Below are positions 29,221 to 38,256 of a DNA stretch of 64,000 nucleotides, one piece after another (position 1 is the stretch's first letter; each line of letters opens with the position of its first letter). The stretch covers positions 124,001-188,000 of the forward strand of contig JADJEK010000007.1 in the NCBI GenBank assembly GCA_016709145.1. Direction: 5' to 3'. The notes under the pieces are model-generated. The model saw only the letters and a list, made by a program, of their open reading frames with translations, was not told the DNA's origin and made no database searches. The position numbers and the translations under genes are program-made. This DNA is from Planctomycetota bacterium (lineage in GTDB: Bacteria; Planctomycetota; B15-G4; JADJEK01).

Positions 29221-29298
29221 GTAGCCCGCGTGCTTTTGCCGCCGGCAATCGCGCGCGGGTACCCGCGTCGGATTGCCGGCGGCAAATGCACGCGGGCT
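29221..29298. repeat. REPIN-like double palindrome, copy A
   Basis: After a GTAG foot, two 38-base arms (29223-29260 and 29261-29298) are reverse complements with four mismatches. Each arm is itself a hairpin (CCCGCG ... CGCGGG around GCCGCCGGC). Upstream CGCAAGTCCTTGGCCCGTCG is shared with copy C; the 81 bases downstream match copy B at 75 positions by my hand alignment. Confidence 0.82.
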
Positions 29299-29603
29299 GC
29301 CGTCCCACCCTTGCCCCCGGGGCAACCGGCTCCCGCGCCGTCGTCACCGCTTTCCATTGTCCCGTTCACGTTCTCGGCCTCCGGTTCGGTCGTCGCCCGC
29401 TCGATGCATGGATCGAACGCTCATCCGGACCCAGTCGCCGGCGACTCCTTCCTCCGGATCGCCGGTCGTTGCCGCGGGAGCTCGGAGTGCCTCGACTCGG
29501 CGGTAGCCACTCGCATTGCGTTCGGGTTAAGCTCCGCCCGCCCCGCTCGCTCTCTCCCGTCCCTTCGCCTAGGGATCGTCCCCCATCTTCGGAGTTCCAC
29601 CCG

Positions 29604-31469
29604 ATGTCGGCCCCAGCCACACCGGTCGTGCGTGCGCTCGTGCTCGCGCTGACCTGCTCGCCGCTCGCTTCGGCTCAATTGTTCACCGACGTGACCGCGA
29701 CGTCCGGAGCTAGCTCCGAGAAGGGCTACAGCGCCGCGCCCTGCGACTACGACAACGACGGCGATCTCGACTTCGCGTTGACGAGTTCCTCGAACAACGC
29801 GTTCAAGATGTATCGCAACCTCGGCAACGGCACGATCCAGTTCACGAACGCGACTTCGGCCTCCGGGTTCTCGACCAGCCTCGGCAGCGGGCGCACCGTG
29901 ACGTTCGCCGACTACGACAACGACGGCGACCCGGACCTGTTCATGGGACGCGAGATCGGCTTCTCCGGCAGCAACAACCGGCTGTACCAGAACAACGGAT
30001 CCGGCGTGTACGCGGAGGTCACCGCCGCTGCGGGACTGACCGCGACGAACACCGATCCGCGCGGGTCGGTGTGGTTCGACTACGACCACGACGGCGATCT
30101 CGACCTCTATCTCGCGAACGCGCGCGACTTCAACGGCACGCGTGACGCGATGTGGAGCAACAACGGCAACGGCACGTTCTCCGACGTGACGAACGCTGCG
30201 GGCTTGCCGACGACGAACGACCCGTCGTTCGGTAGCTCGACCGCGGACTTCGACGGCGACGGCGACCTCGACCTCTACGTCGAGACCGGACAGATCGGCA
30301 CCAGCGGCACGACGCCGTGGCCGAACAAGCTGTTGCGCAGCAACCTGATCGAGACCGGATCGCCGACGTTCACGGACGTCGCGCCGTCGCTCGGGGTCGA
30401 CCGCAAGGGCGAAGGCTACGCGACGTTCTGGTTCGACTACGACAACGACCACGACTTCGACCTCTATCACGCCGTGTTCACGAACGGACTCGACGTGTTC
30501 GGTCAAGCGAACGCGTTGTTCCGCAACAACGGCGACGCGACGTTCACGGACATCTCGGTGTCGGCCGGCGTGCAGCACGCGCTCGAGGACAACGGCGCGC
30601 AGCAGTTCGACTTCGACTACGACGGGCTCGAGGACTTCTACGTCTCGTCGTTCTCGGCCAACAACCCGCTGTACCGCAACAACGGCAACCAGACGTTCTC
30701 GGTGCCCGCGAACGCGGGCACGCCGGGCAACAGCGGCGGCTCGAACATCCTGCCGGGCGACTTCGACGCCGACGGCGACGTCGACCTGATCTACGTCTCG
30801 TTCACGGCGAACAAGGCCTACCGCAACAACGGCAGCGGACTCGGTCACTACCTCAAGATCAACCTGGTCGGCACGCAGTCGAACCGCGACGGCGTCGGCG
30901 CCGTGATCCGCGTCGTCACCGCCGACGGCGTCTCGCGTCGGTTCCAGCGTTCGATCGGTTCGGGCTACGGCTCGATGGTGCCGAAGACGTTCGCGGTCGG
31001 ACTCGGGTCGAACACCGTCGCCGAGACCGTTGAAGTCGTGTGGCCGAAGTCGCGGATCGTCCAAGTGCTGACGAACGTGGCCGCCGACCAGACGATCACG
31101 ATCACCGAGAGCGGCTTGGCGACGTCGATCCTCTCGATCGCGTCGAACCACTCGGTCGGCAATCCGCTGACGTTCAATCTCCGTGGTTCGCCGAACGCGT
31201 CGGCGACGATCCTGATGTCGCTCGGCGACGGACCGGTCGCGCTGTTCCCGTACGGCACGCTGCTGCAGGAGCCGACGTTCTTCCTGTTCCTGCTGAACGG
31301 CACGTCGGGCTTCGGACCGTTCCTCGACGCGACCGGCAAGCTGTCGATCCCGACCGCGCTGCCGAACGACCCGTTCTTGGTCGGTCTGAAGATCGCGTTC
31401 CAGAGCGCGGAGACCGCGGCCGGCGTCACCACGCTCGGCAACGGCGTGCCCTTCGACATCCGACCGTGA
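29604..31469 (+). CDS. Secreted FG-GAP/VCBS protein with ASPIC/UnbV domain
   Basis: 621 residues from the ATG at 29604 (GGAG nine bases before). MSAPATPVVRALVLALTCSP with a following ASAQ is a signal peptide. Residues 40-410 contain repeated calcium-loop motifs (DYDNDGDLDFAL, DYDNDGDPDLFM, DYDHDGDLDLYL, DFDADGDVDLIY), each followed by YRNNGN-type strands: a beta-propeller. Residues of about 430-510 match ASPIC/UnbV (INLVGTQSNRDGVGAVIRVV, VEVVWPKSRIVQVL). The last 110 residues form a separate tail. The family is found on animal cartilage acidic proteins and on many planctomycete exported proteins; function here is unknown. The longer upstream frame runs back into the REPIN palindrome and is rejected. 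Confidence 0.88.
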   Translation: MSAPATPVVRALVLALTCSPLASAQLFTDVTATSGASSEKGYSAAPCDYDNDGDLDFALTSSSNNAFKMYRNLGNGTIQFTNATSASGFSTSLGSGRTVTFADYDNDGDPDLFMGREIGFSGSNNRLYQNNGSGVYAEVTAAAGLTATNTDPRGSVWFDYDHDGDLDLYLANARDFNGTRDAMWSNNGNGTFSDVTNAAGLPTTNDPSFGSSTADFDGDGDLDLYVETGQIGTSGTTPWPNKLLRSNLIETGSPTFTDVAPSLGVDRKGEGYATFWFDYDNDHDFDLYHAVFTNGLDVFGQANALFRNNGDATFTDISVSAGVQHALEDNGAQQFDFDYDGLEDFYVSSFSANNPLYRNNGNQTFSVPANAGTPGNSGGSNILPGDFDADGDVDLIYVSFTANKAYRNNGSGLGHYLKINLVGTQSNRDGVGAVIRVVTADGVSRRFQRSIGSGYGSMVPKTFAVGLGSNTVAETVEVVWPKSRIVQVLTNVAADQTITITESGLATSILSIASNHSVGNPLTFNLRGSPNASATILMSLGDGPVALFPYGTLLQEPTFFLFLLNGTSGFGPFLDATGKLSIPTALPNDPFLVGLKIAFQSAETAAGVTTLGNGVPFDIRP

Positions 31470-31485
31470 TCGGCGGAGCTCGCGC

Positions 31486-32604
31486 TTGATCGCTGCAGTC
31501 GCGCTCGTCGTCGCCGCGCTCGCTTTCGTCCAAGACGGAGGCCGCGCGGCGACGGCACGATTGCAGGACGACGCGATCGAGGCGAAGGCACCGCCGACAC
31601 CGCCGACGTTGCGCGAGGTCGGCCAGGGCGTGCTCGAACGTTCGCGCAGCGACGGGTTCGCGGCCGTGCGTGAGGACGTGGCGCGCTTCGTCGACGATGT
31701 GATCGCCGCGAACGTCTACGAGTCCCCGCCGGACATCGTTCTCGGTGACGTGCTGGACGCGCTGCTCGAGCAACAGATCACGCTCGCCGCAGCACTCCAG
31801 GACCACGAGCTGATGACCAGCACCGCCGTCGCGTTGGCACTGGTCGGCAGCGGGGAACGCGGCGTGGCTCGACTCGAAGCCGCGGTCGCCATGCACGACG
31901 CGACGTTCGCGTGCGTGCTCGCCGCGGGTCACGTCCGCTCCGCGCGCGATGACGCAAATGGCGCGCTCGAGCTCTACGAACGCGCGAGCGCTCTGCGCCC
32001 CGACTCGTCGCTGCCGTGGCACGACCGCGGCGCCACGCTCGGACGATTGGGTCGCTTCCCGCAAGCGCTCGAAGCGTTCGACGCGGCATTACGCATCGAC
32101 CCGACGAATGCGGGAGCGCAGTTCAACCGCGCGATCGTGTTGGAGAAGCTCGATCGCGCCGGTGACGCCGAGCAGGCGTATCGGACGTTGGCGTCGGGCG
32201 ACACGCCGTACGCGCCGCGCGCCGCGTTGAATCTCGGCACGATCCTCGTGCGTCGCGGCGATCGCGAGGGCGCTCGCACCGCGTACGAGCGCTGCGTGGA
32301 ACTCGATCCGGATTCTGCATCGGGCCGGCACAACCTCGGCGCGCTGCTCGTCGAGCTCGGCGAGGACGCCGCCGCGAAACCGCATCTCGAGCGCGCGGCG
32401 ACCTTGCGCCCGAACGATCCCCGCCCGCTCGCACTGCTCGGGCAGATCGCCGACGACGCCGGCGACGTCGAGACCGCCGAGCGCCACCTGCGCGCGGCGC
32501 TGCGCTGCGATCCGCGCTTCCAGAGCGCTCGCTATCGCTTGGCTCAACTGCTGCGCCGAAGCGGCCGCGCGGAGGCCGCCAAGGAGTTCGAGGACGCGTC
32601 ATGA
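31486..32604 (+). CDS. Exported TPR protein
   Basis: 372 residues from a TTG at 31486, with GCGGAG seven bases before. The start MIAAVALVVAALAFVQDGG is a short signal peptide. Six or seven TPR units follow from about residue 140 (DANGALELYERASALRPDSS, QALEAFDAALRIDPTNAGAQ, AALNLGTILVRRGDREGART, LRAALRCDPRFQSARYRLAQ). Its stop overlaps the next start (ATGA), and the next gene is an FG-GAP/ASPIC protein. TPR-plus-ASPIC gene pairs or fusions are common in planctomycetes, so the two products probably interact outside the cytoplasm. Confidence 0.82.
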   Translation: MIAAVALVVAALAFVQDGGRAATARLQDDAIEAKAPPTPPTLREVGQGVLERSRSDGFAAVREDVARFVDDVIAANVYESPPDIVLGDVLDALLEQQITLAAALQDHELMTSTAVALALVGSGERGVARLEAAVAMHDATFACVLAAGHVRSARDDANGALELYERASALRPDSSLPWHDRGATLGRLGRFPQALEAFDAALRIDPTNAGAQFNRAIVLEKLDRAGDAEQAYRTLASGDTPYAPRAALNLGTILVRRGDREGARTAYERCVELDPDSASGRHNLGALLVELGEDAAAKPHLERAATLRPNDPRPLALLGQIADDAGDVETAERHLRAALRCDPRFQSARYRLAQLLRRSGRAEAAKEFEDAS

Positions 32605-34274
32605 CGTCCTGGCTCGCGGCCTGCTGCGTCGCGTGGCTGTGCGCGCCGCAGGCGCCGACCGCACCTTGGTTCGTCGAGCGTCCTGCTCCCGCGTTCGTCG
32701 ACCACCACGGCCGCGTGGGACTCGCGAAGCGCTCGATCACCGAAGTGAACGGCGGCGGCGTCGGTCTGTTCGACCTCGAAGGGGACGGCGACCTCGATCT
32801 GTTCTTCGCGCAGGGAGATCCCCACGACGGCAGCGGGCCACGACCGTCGCAGGTGTTCCGCAACGACGGCGCGTTCCGCTTCGAGGACGTCACGACGGCC
32901 TGTGGACTCGATCTCGCGATCGACGCCTGCGGCGTCGCGGTCGGCGACGTCGACGACGACGGGGACGACGACCTCTACGTCACGGCGATCGGCGACGACG
33001 CGCTGCTGCGCAACGACGGCGGCAAGTTGGTCCGCGTCGACGGCGCTGCCGGCGCCAGCGATCCGCTCTGGAGCACGTCGGCGTGCCTCTGCGATCTCGA
33101 CGGCGACGGCGACCTCGACCTCTACGTGTGCAACTACCTCGCGCTCGACGAGACCGCGGACTCACTGACGCGCGCAGGCGCGACGTTCCGCGGCATGCCC
33201 GTATTGGCCGGCCCGCTCGGGTTCAACGCCGTGCCCGATCGGCTCTACCGCAACCGACTGCGTGAGGACGGCACGCTGCGCTTCGAGCCGATCGACGACG
33301 CGGCGATCGGACCGCCTGCGTTCGCGCTCGGCCTGCTCGCGCTCGACGCCGACGGCGACCGCGATCTCGACCTCTACGTGGCCAACGACTCGCAGCCGAA
33401 TCAGTTGTTGCGCAACGACGGCGACCTGAAGTTCGTCGACATCGGACTCGAAGCCGGCGTCGCGCTCGGAGCCGCCGGAAACGCGCAGGCCGGCATGGGA
33501 GTCGCCGCGGGCGACCTCGACGGCGATCGCGTCGACGACCTGTTCGTGACCAACTTTTCGCACGACACCAACACGCTGTACCGCGGGCTCGGCGGCGCGG
33601 CGTTCAAGGACACTTCGCGCACGTCGGGACTCGGGCCGCCTTCGTTCGCGCACCTCGGCTTCGGTTGCGCGTTCGTCGACGCCGATCTCGACGGCGCCCT
33701 CGACGTCGTGATCGCCAACGGGCACGTCTATCCGAACGTCGAAGCGAGTGCGCTGCAGACCAGCTACCGCCAGCCGCTGACGGCGTTCGCGAACGACGGG
33801 CGCGGTCGCTTCAAGCCGTTCGGCGCTGCCTTCGCCACCGAGCCTTGCGTCGGCCGCGGCCTCGCGGTCGGCGATCTCGACGGCGATGGCGCGCAAGATC
33901 TCGTCGTCACGCGCCTCGACGAAGCGCCACTCGTGCTCGGCAACACGAATGCGACGACGGCCCGCATCGTGCTGCGCTTGATCGGCGCGGTGCGCAGCGG
34001 TCGCGATGCGATCGGCGCTCGAGTCACGCTCGAACTCGAGGACGGCACGCGCCGCGTGCGTTCGATCGTCGGTGGTGGCTCGTTCCAGTCGGCGAGCGCG
34101 CGCGAGCTCGTGTTCGGGCTCTGCGAGAGCGACGCGTCGGCCACGCTCACCGTCGATTGGCCTTCGGGCGCGAGTCGGACCCTCACGGCAGAACCGTGGA
34201 CGCGGTCGACGCTGACCGAGGGCGTCGACGCGATCGAACGCGTCGTACTGCCTCGACCCGGGTCGCTGCGCTGA
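32601..34274 (+). CDS. Secreted FG-GAP protein with ASPIC/UnbV domain (CRTAC1-like)
   Basis: 557 residues. MTSWLAACCVAWLCAPQAPT is a signal peptide. The body starts with GLFDLEGDGDLDLFFAQGDP and contains further calcium loops (DVDDDGDDDLYV, DLDGDGDLDLYVCNYLA, DLDGDGAQDLVVTR), including GMGVAAGDLDGDRVDDLFVT and YVANDSQPNQLLRNDG, hallmarks of the CRTAC1-like bacterial group. A C-terminal ASPIC/UnbV domain (IVLRLIGAVRSGRDAIGARV, TLTVDWPSGASRTL) closes it. It differs from the 29604 protein in lacking the extra 110-residue tail. Translationally coupled to the TPR gene. Confidence 0.88.
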   Translation: MTSWLAACCVAWLCAPQAPTAPWFVERPAPAFVDHHGRVGLAKRSITEVNGGGVGLFDLEGDGDLDLFFAQGDPHDGSGPRPSQVFRNDGAFRFEDVTTACGLDLAIDACGVAVGDVDDDGDDDLYVTAIGDDALLRNDGGKLVRVDGAAGASDPLWSTSACLCDLDGDGDLDLYVCNYLALDETADSLTRAGATFRGMPVLAGPLGFNAVPDRLYRNRLREDGTLRFEPIDDAAIGPPAFALGLLALDADGDRDLDLYVANDSQPNQLLRNDGDLKFVDIGLEAGVALGAAGNAQAGMGVAAGDLDGDRVDDLFVTNFSHDTNTLYRGLGGAAFKDTSRTSGLGPPSFAHLGFGCAFVDADLDGALDVVIANGHVYPNVEASALQTSYRQPLTAFANDGRGRFKPFGAAFATEPCVGRGLAVGDLDGDGAQDLVVTRLDEAPLVLGNTNATTARIVLRLIGAVRSGRDAIGARVTLELEDGTRRVRSIVGGGSFQSASARELVFGLCESDASATLTVDWPSGASRTLTAEPWTRSTLTEGVDAIERVVLPRPGSLR

Positions 34275-34393
34275 ATCGCGCACTCTCGAGCATCCGGAAC
34301 TCGACCGACCCGCTTCAAGATCGGGCCCCGAATCGGCCGATGCCGGATCGACGCTGCGGCCGGCCCCCATCCCCGTCGACCATCGAGAAGACC

Positions 34394-35137
34394 ATGCAAG
34401 GACCGCTCGAACGCACGCAGGATCCCGACGCGCGCCGCGGCACGTTGCTGCTGCGTCGCGATCTCGTGGTGCAGGCGTTCGACCCCGTGTTCGCCGCGTG
34501 GACCGGTGTGGCGCCCGAGCACGCCGAGGGCAAGAACCTCGCGCTGTTCCTCCCGAACCTGCTCTTGGCCGACACCAGCGCGGTGCGTCGCGTGTTCGAG
34601 GAAGGCCGAGAAAGCCGGTTCTGCGCCACGCTCGACGTGCGCTCCGGGGACGAGCTCGAACCCGTCCGGGTCGTGGTCGATCTCGCCCCCGTCCGCGTCG
34701 ACGGCCAGACCCTGGCGCGGTTCTCTGCCACGCGCATCGACCGCGCCGGCCTCGACGCGCAACGCGACGCCGCGGAGGACAGGTCGCACGAAGCCTGCGC
34801 CGTGCGCGAGCGACTCGAAATGCTCGGCCTGTTCGACGATCCGCGAGCGCTGGACGACGCGCTGTGCAGCTTGGCCATGAGCGTGCGCGAGTGCCGCGGC
34901 CTGCTCACCGACGCGGTCCGTCGCGGCGACGTCACGACGGCCGCGGCCACCGCGCACCGTCTGAAAGGCGCGGCTTCGAACCTCGGCGCCGCGCGATTGA
35001 CGGCGTCGGCGTTCGCGCTCGAACTCGCCCTGCGCAGCGCGGCCAGCGACGTGACGCACTTGCTGGCCGACGCCAGCGCCGCGATCGACCACGTGCTGTC
35101 GATCTGCCAACAGTTGCGCGGCGCCGCCACCGCCTGA
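34394..35137 (+). CDS. PAS-like sensor protein with histidine phosphotransfer (HPt) domain
   Basis: 247 residues. The N-terminal 110 residues resemble a PAS fold (LLLRRDLVVQAFDPVFAAWT, EGKNLALFLPNLLL, VRVVVDLAPVRVDGQTLARF). The C-terminal part is an HPt helix bundle with the phosphoacceptor in AHRLKGAASNLGAARL (His188), matching the AHxLKGxxxxxG consensus. It has no kinase or receiver domain, so it should relay phosphate between a kinase and a receiver encoded elsewhere. The start is an ATG after AGAAGACC; the long in-frame extension upstream is a shadow of the ASPIC gene. Confidence 0.75.
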   Translation: MQGPLERTQDPDARRGTLLLRRDLVVQAFDPVFAAWTGVAPEHAEGKNLALFLPNLLLADTSAVRRVFEEGRESRFCATLDVRSGDELEPVRVVVDLAPVRVDGQTLARFSATRIDRAGLDAQRDAAEDRSHEACAVRERLEMLGLFDDPRALDDALCSLAMSVRECRGLLTDAVRRGDVTTAAATAHRLKGAASNLGAARLTASAFALELALRSAASDVTHLLADASAAIDHVLSICQQLRGAATA

Positions 35138-35347
35138 CGCATCGAGCGGTGCGCCTGCGGGCACTCGAGCCGAAGTCGTTCGCGGTCTTCTCGGCCGACG
35201 CGTGGATCGACCCCGCCCATCGCCGCCACCGCGAGCCCCACGGAGTCCGTCGACCCCGTCGTGCGTCACATCGCCGCAGAACCCGCGGTGGACCGCGAAC
35301 CAGCCGGCCCGATACCATGCCGCGCTCCGCATGCGGCTCCCCACCCG

Positions 35348-36259
35348 ATGGGTTCCATGAAGGTCGGATCCGAGACCATCGCCCGCGATCCTTCGTTCGC
35401 GACGTTGCTCGCCGACATCGGCGAGTTGACGAAGTTCCGCATCGGGTTCCTCGTGCTGGTGACGACCGCGGTCGCTTGGTTCTGGACCGCATCGGGTCCG
35501 TTCGACCCGACGGTCCTGCTCGCGACGATGTTCGGCACCGCGCTGACGGCCTCGGGCGCCAACACGCTGAACCAATTGCTCGAACGCGACGTCGACGCCC
35601 GCATGGAGCGCACGCGCAACCGCCCGCTGCCGACGGGACGCTGGTCGCCGCTCGAAGCGTTGGTGTTCGGCTGCGGCCTGACGCTGGTCGGAGTCGCGCT
35701 GCTCGCGTACGCCGTGAACCCTCTGACGGCCGCGATCGGCTTGTTCTCGGTGCTGTCGTACGTGCTGATCTACACGCCGTCGAAACGCAAGACGCCGCAC
35801 AGCACGCTGATCGGCGCCGTGCCCGGCGCGCTGCCCGTGGTCATGGGCGTGACGGCCGCGACCGGCGGCGCCGACGTGCGTGCCGTCGTGCTGTTCTTGA
35901 TCCTCACGCTCTGGCAATTGCCGCACTTCTACGCCATCGCCTGGCTGTACCGCGACGACTACGCGCGCGGCGGCTTCCCGATGCTGCCCGTCATCGACAC
36001 GGACGGCCGCCGCACGGCATCCGCGAGCCTGATGGCGCTGTCGGCACTGATCCCGGTCACGCTGGCGCCGACGCTGCTCGGACTCGCCGGTTGGTCGTAC
36101 TTCGTCGCCGCGCTCGTGCTCGGTGTGCTCTACGGAGTCACGGTGGTGCGCTTCGCGAAGACGCGCTCGCGCGAGGACGCGCGCTTCTCGTTCTTCGCGT
36201 CGATCGTGTACTTGCCACTGGTCCTGACGCTGCTCGTGTTCGATCGCCTACAGGCGTGA
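35348..36259 (+). CDS. ctaB: Heme O synthase (protoheme IX farnesyltransferase)
   Basis: 303 residues, a UbiA-superfamily membrane enzyme with about eight helices. The first Asp-rich motif NQLLERDVDARMERTRNRPL and the second region WQLPHFYAIAWLYRDDYARG, with YTPSKRKTPHSTLIGAVPGA between, are diagnostic of CtaB/CyoE. It adds farnesyl to heme B for haem-copper oxidases. Start may be the ATG at 35348 or at 35357; neither has a strong ribosome site. The stop overlaps the GTG of the DUF420 gene. No oxidase subunit genes are in the window. Confidence 0.93.
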   Translation: MGSMKVGSETIARDPSFATLLADIGELTKFRIGFLVLVTTAVAWFWTASGPFDPTVLLATMFGTALTASGANTLNQLLERDVDARMERTRNRPLPTGRWSPLEALVFGCGLTLVGVALLAYAVNPLTAAIGLFSVLSYVLIYTPSKRKTPHSTLIGAVPGALPVVMGVTAATGGADVRAVVLFLILTLWQLPHFYAIAWLYRDDYARGGFPMLPVIDTDGRRTASASLMALSALIPVTLAPTLLGLAGWSYFVAALVLGVLYGVTVVRFAKTRSREDARFSFFASIVYLPLVLTLLVFDRLQA

Positions 36260-36684
36260 GCGACGCGATGTTCGACGTGCGTGATCTGCCGGGCGTGAAC
36301 GCGGTGCTGAACGCCACGGCAGCGACTCTGCTCGTGATCGGCTACGTCCTGATCAAGAACCGCCGCGAGGCCGCGCACAAGGCCTGCATGCTGGCGGCCA
36401 CCGTCTGTTCGGCGTTGTTCCTGATCAGTTACCTCGTCTACCACGCGCAAGTCGGCTCGGTGAAGTTCCAGGGCCAAGGCACGATCCGCACGGTCTACTT
36501 CGCGATCCTGCTCAGCCACACCGTGCTCGCGGTCGTGAACGTGCCGCTCGTGATCCTGACGCTCGTGCGCGCGTTCAAGGGCGATCGCGAACGGCACAAG
36601 AAGATCGCGCGCATCACGCTGCCGCTGTGGATCTACGTCTCGATCACGGGCATCGTCGTCTACTGGATGCTCTACCGGATGTGA
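36256..36684 (+). CDS. DUF420 membrane protein (CtaM-like)
   Basis: 142 residues with four membrane helices (NATAATLLVIGYVLIKNRRE, KACMLAATVCSALFLISYLV, IRTVYFAILLSHTVLAVVNV, LWIYVSITGIVVYWMLY). The AHKACM and conserved His residues in SHTVLA and RHKKIAR match DUF420. A member (CtaM) is known to be needed for haem-copper oxidase activity, which fits its overlap with the heme O synthase gene. The GTG at 36256 overlaps the previous stop; an ATG at 36268 is an alternative start. Confidence 0.85.
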   Translation: MSDAMFDVRDLPGVNAVLNATAATLLVIGYVLIKNRREAAHKACMLAATVCSALFLISYLVYHAQVGSVKFQGQGTIRTVYFAILLSHTVLAVVNVPLVILTLVRAFKGDRERHKKIARITLPLWIYVSITGIVVYWMLYRM

Positions 36685-36689
36685 GAGGT

Positions 36690-38216
36690 ATGGGCGAACG
36701 CGCGCGCGGCTCGTTGCGGGAAGTTCGACGACGCGCGTGGTTCTGCCTCGTCGTGGTCGTGGTGCTCGTACGCCTCGCGTTGCTCGCGTTCGGCCGCGTG
36801 CCGCCCGTCGACGCCTTCTACTTGAACGGTGCGCTGCAGCTCGCGCACGGCCGAGCGCCGTACGAGGACTTCACGCACGTCGCGTTCCCGTGCGTCGAGT
36901 GGTGCTATGCGCTGCTGTTCCGGTGCTTCGACGCGCGCCTCTGCGCGGCCTCGGCTTTGACCGGTGTGGTCGTGCTGCTGACGGTCGCGCTGTGGTTCAA
37001 GGCGCTCGTACCGCGCGTCGGCGCTCGCGCCGCGGCGATCGGTTGCGCGCTGTACGCGACCTGCGCGCCGCTCGTCGCGTTCGCGCCGTTCCAGCGCGAA
37101 GTGTGGACGAACCTGCTGCTCGCGGCCGCGTTCGAGCGCGCATTGCGACGCAAGGCCACGGGCGACGCGGATTCCGCCGTCGCCGGCGCCTGGCTCGCGG
37201 GGGCGTTGTTGGCGAAGTTGACGGCGGGCGTCGGCGCGATCGCGCTCGCGCTCGAATGGCTCGCGAGTCGGCGCCCGCGACTCGCGCTCGTCGCGGGCGG
37301 CGTCGCGGCGCTCGTGCTCGCGACGTTCAGCGCCGCGTGCTTCGCGCGCTGGGAAGGCGAGTTCGCGGCGCAGGTGTTCGCGTTCTACGCGTTCAAGGGC
37401 GAGGCCGGTTCGGCCTCCGAACGCGCGATCGCGATCCTGCGCTCGCTCGACCCTTGCCTCGCGCTCGGCGTGTTCGGCATCGGCTTCGCGGCTGTCACGC
37501 GACGACTCCGAGCGGCGCGACCGTTCGTGCTGCTGCTCTGCCTCTGGCTCGCGCACTACGTCTTCGTCTCGCCGTCGTTCTGGGACCACAACGCGATCGA
37601 CCTCGCGCTGCCGGCCGCGGCGCTGGCCGCGTTCGCGATCCGCGCGCTCACGATCCGTCGGCGCCGCACCCTCGCGATCGCGGCGTGCGTCGTCGCCATC
37701 TGCGTCGGCGCGCGCGGGGCCGCTGGCGATCGCCCGGCGTGGTTCCCGCACGGCTTCGGCGGCGGTGTCGATCGGACCACGTCGAGCGCGATCTCGACCA
37801 AAGTGCGCGAGGCCGGCACGCCGGACCAACTGGTCGTGACCGGGACCCCGCTGCATGCGCTCGAGTCCGGTCGAACGCCGCTGGTCTCCGACTTCGAACT
37901 CGAACCGGTCGCTCGCGGCGTTCTGCTCGAGTTGCGTCGCTTCGGCATCCGCGCGGCGTTCGCGCGCAAAGGCGAGGGCGTGCTGCTCGGCGTGCCGATC
38001 GAGCAACGCATGCCCGCCCCACCGGGATCGCTGTTCGCGCAACGCGTATTCGGCAACGCGCTGCATCACGTCTTGCCGCGCATGCTCGACGCGATCGACC
38101 GTCGCGAGGTCGCCGCGGTCCACCTCCCGGGCGGCCTGCCTGGACTCACCGAGCGCTTGACCAAGCGCGGCTACGTCCTCGCCGACGTCGACCTCTGGCT
38201 GATCGGCGCGCCTTGA
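36690..38216 (+). CDS. Multi-pass membrane glycosyltransferase-like protein
   Basis: 508 residues with about ten hydrophobic segments in the first 340 residues and a soluble C-terminal domain. The first loop, PPVDAFYLNGALQLAHGRAP followed by YEDFTHVAFPCVEW, resembles the Asp-containing loop of GT-C enzymes such as GT39/GT87 family members (G..PY.D.....P). A polyprenyl-phosphate-sugar-using transferase is therefore plausible; no acceptor can be named. Start is taken at ATG 36690; a GTG at 36681 that overlaps the DUF420 stop is equally possible, and the local AGAGG sits very close to the ATG. Confidence 0.7.
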   Translation: MGERARGSLREVRRRAWFCLVVVVVLVRLALLAFGRVPPVDAFYLNGALQLAHGRAPYEDFTHVAFPCVEWCYALLFRCFDARLCAASALTGVVVLLTVALWFKALVPRVGARAAAIGCALYATCAPLVAFAPFQREVWTNLLLAAAFERALRRKATGDADSAVAGAWLAGALLAKLTAGVGAIALALEWLASRRPRLALVAGGVAALVLATFSAACFARWEGEFAAQVFAFYAFKGEAGSASERAIAILRSLDPCLALGVFGIGFAAVTRRLRAARPFVLLLCLWLAHYVFVSPSFWDHNAIDLALPAAALAAFAIRALTIRRRRTLAIAACVVAICVGARGAAGDRPAWFPHGFGGGVDRTTSSAISTKVREAGTPDQLVVTGTPLHALESGRTPLVSDFELEPVARGVLLELRRFGIRAAFARKGEGVLLGVPIEQRMPAPPGSLFAQRVFGNALHHVLPRMLDAIDRREVAAVHLPGGLPGLTERLTKRGYVLADVDLWLIGAP

Positions 38217-38256
38217 ACGGATCGCAACGAGGGCTCGGTCCGATAGGATCCCGCCC

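Larger units (their letters stand above)
28594..29603. other. Non-coding composite repeat island 1
   Basis: About 1 kb without a supportable gene. In order it contains: a short direct match to island 2 (GCCTCCGTAGGCCAGGCC-like, just at the end of the preceding gene and after), several GC-rich hairpins, a segment around CTTGACGCGAAGGGACGTCG shared with island 2, a 35-bp inverted repeat, GGGGAC-type hairpins, and a REPIN-like double palindrome with conserved flanks. The separate elements are listed below. Open frames crossing it are shadows. Confidence 0.7.

Noticed and set aside
29286..29603. N-terminal extension of the FG-GAP gene back into the REPIN-like element
   Set aside because: The signal peptide and ribosome site place the start at 29604; the extension would translate palindrome sequence.
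28594..29603. CRISPR array
   Set aside because: The repeats are palindromic and irregularly spaced, without a constant direct repeat plus spacer pattern.
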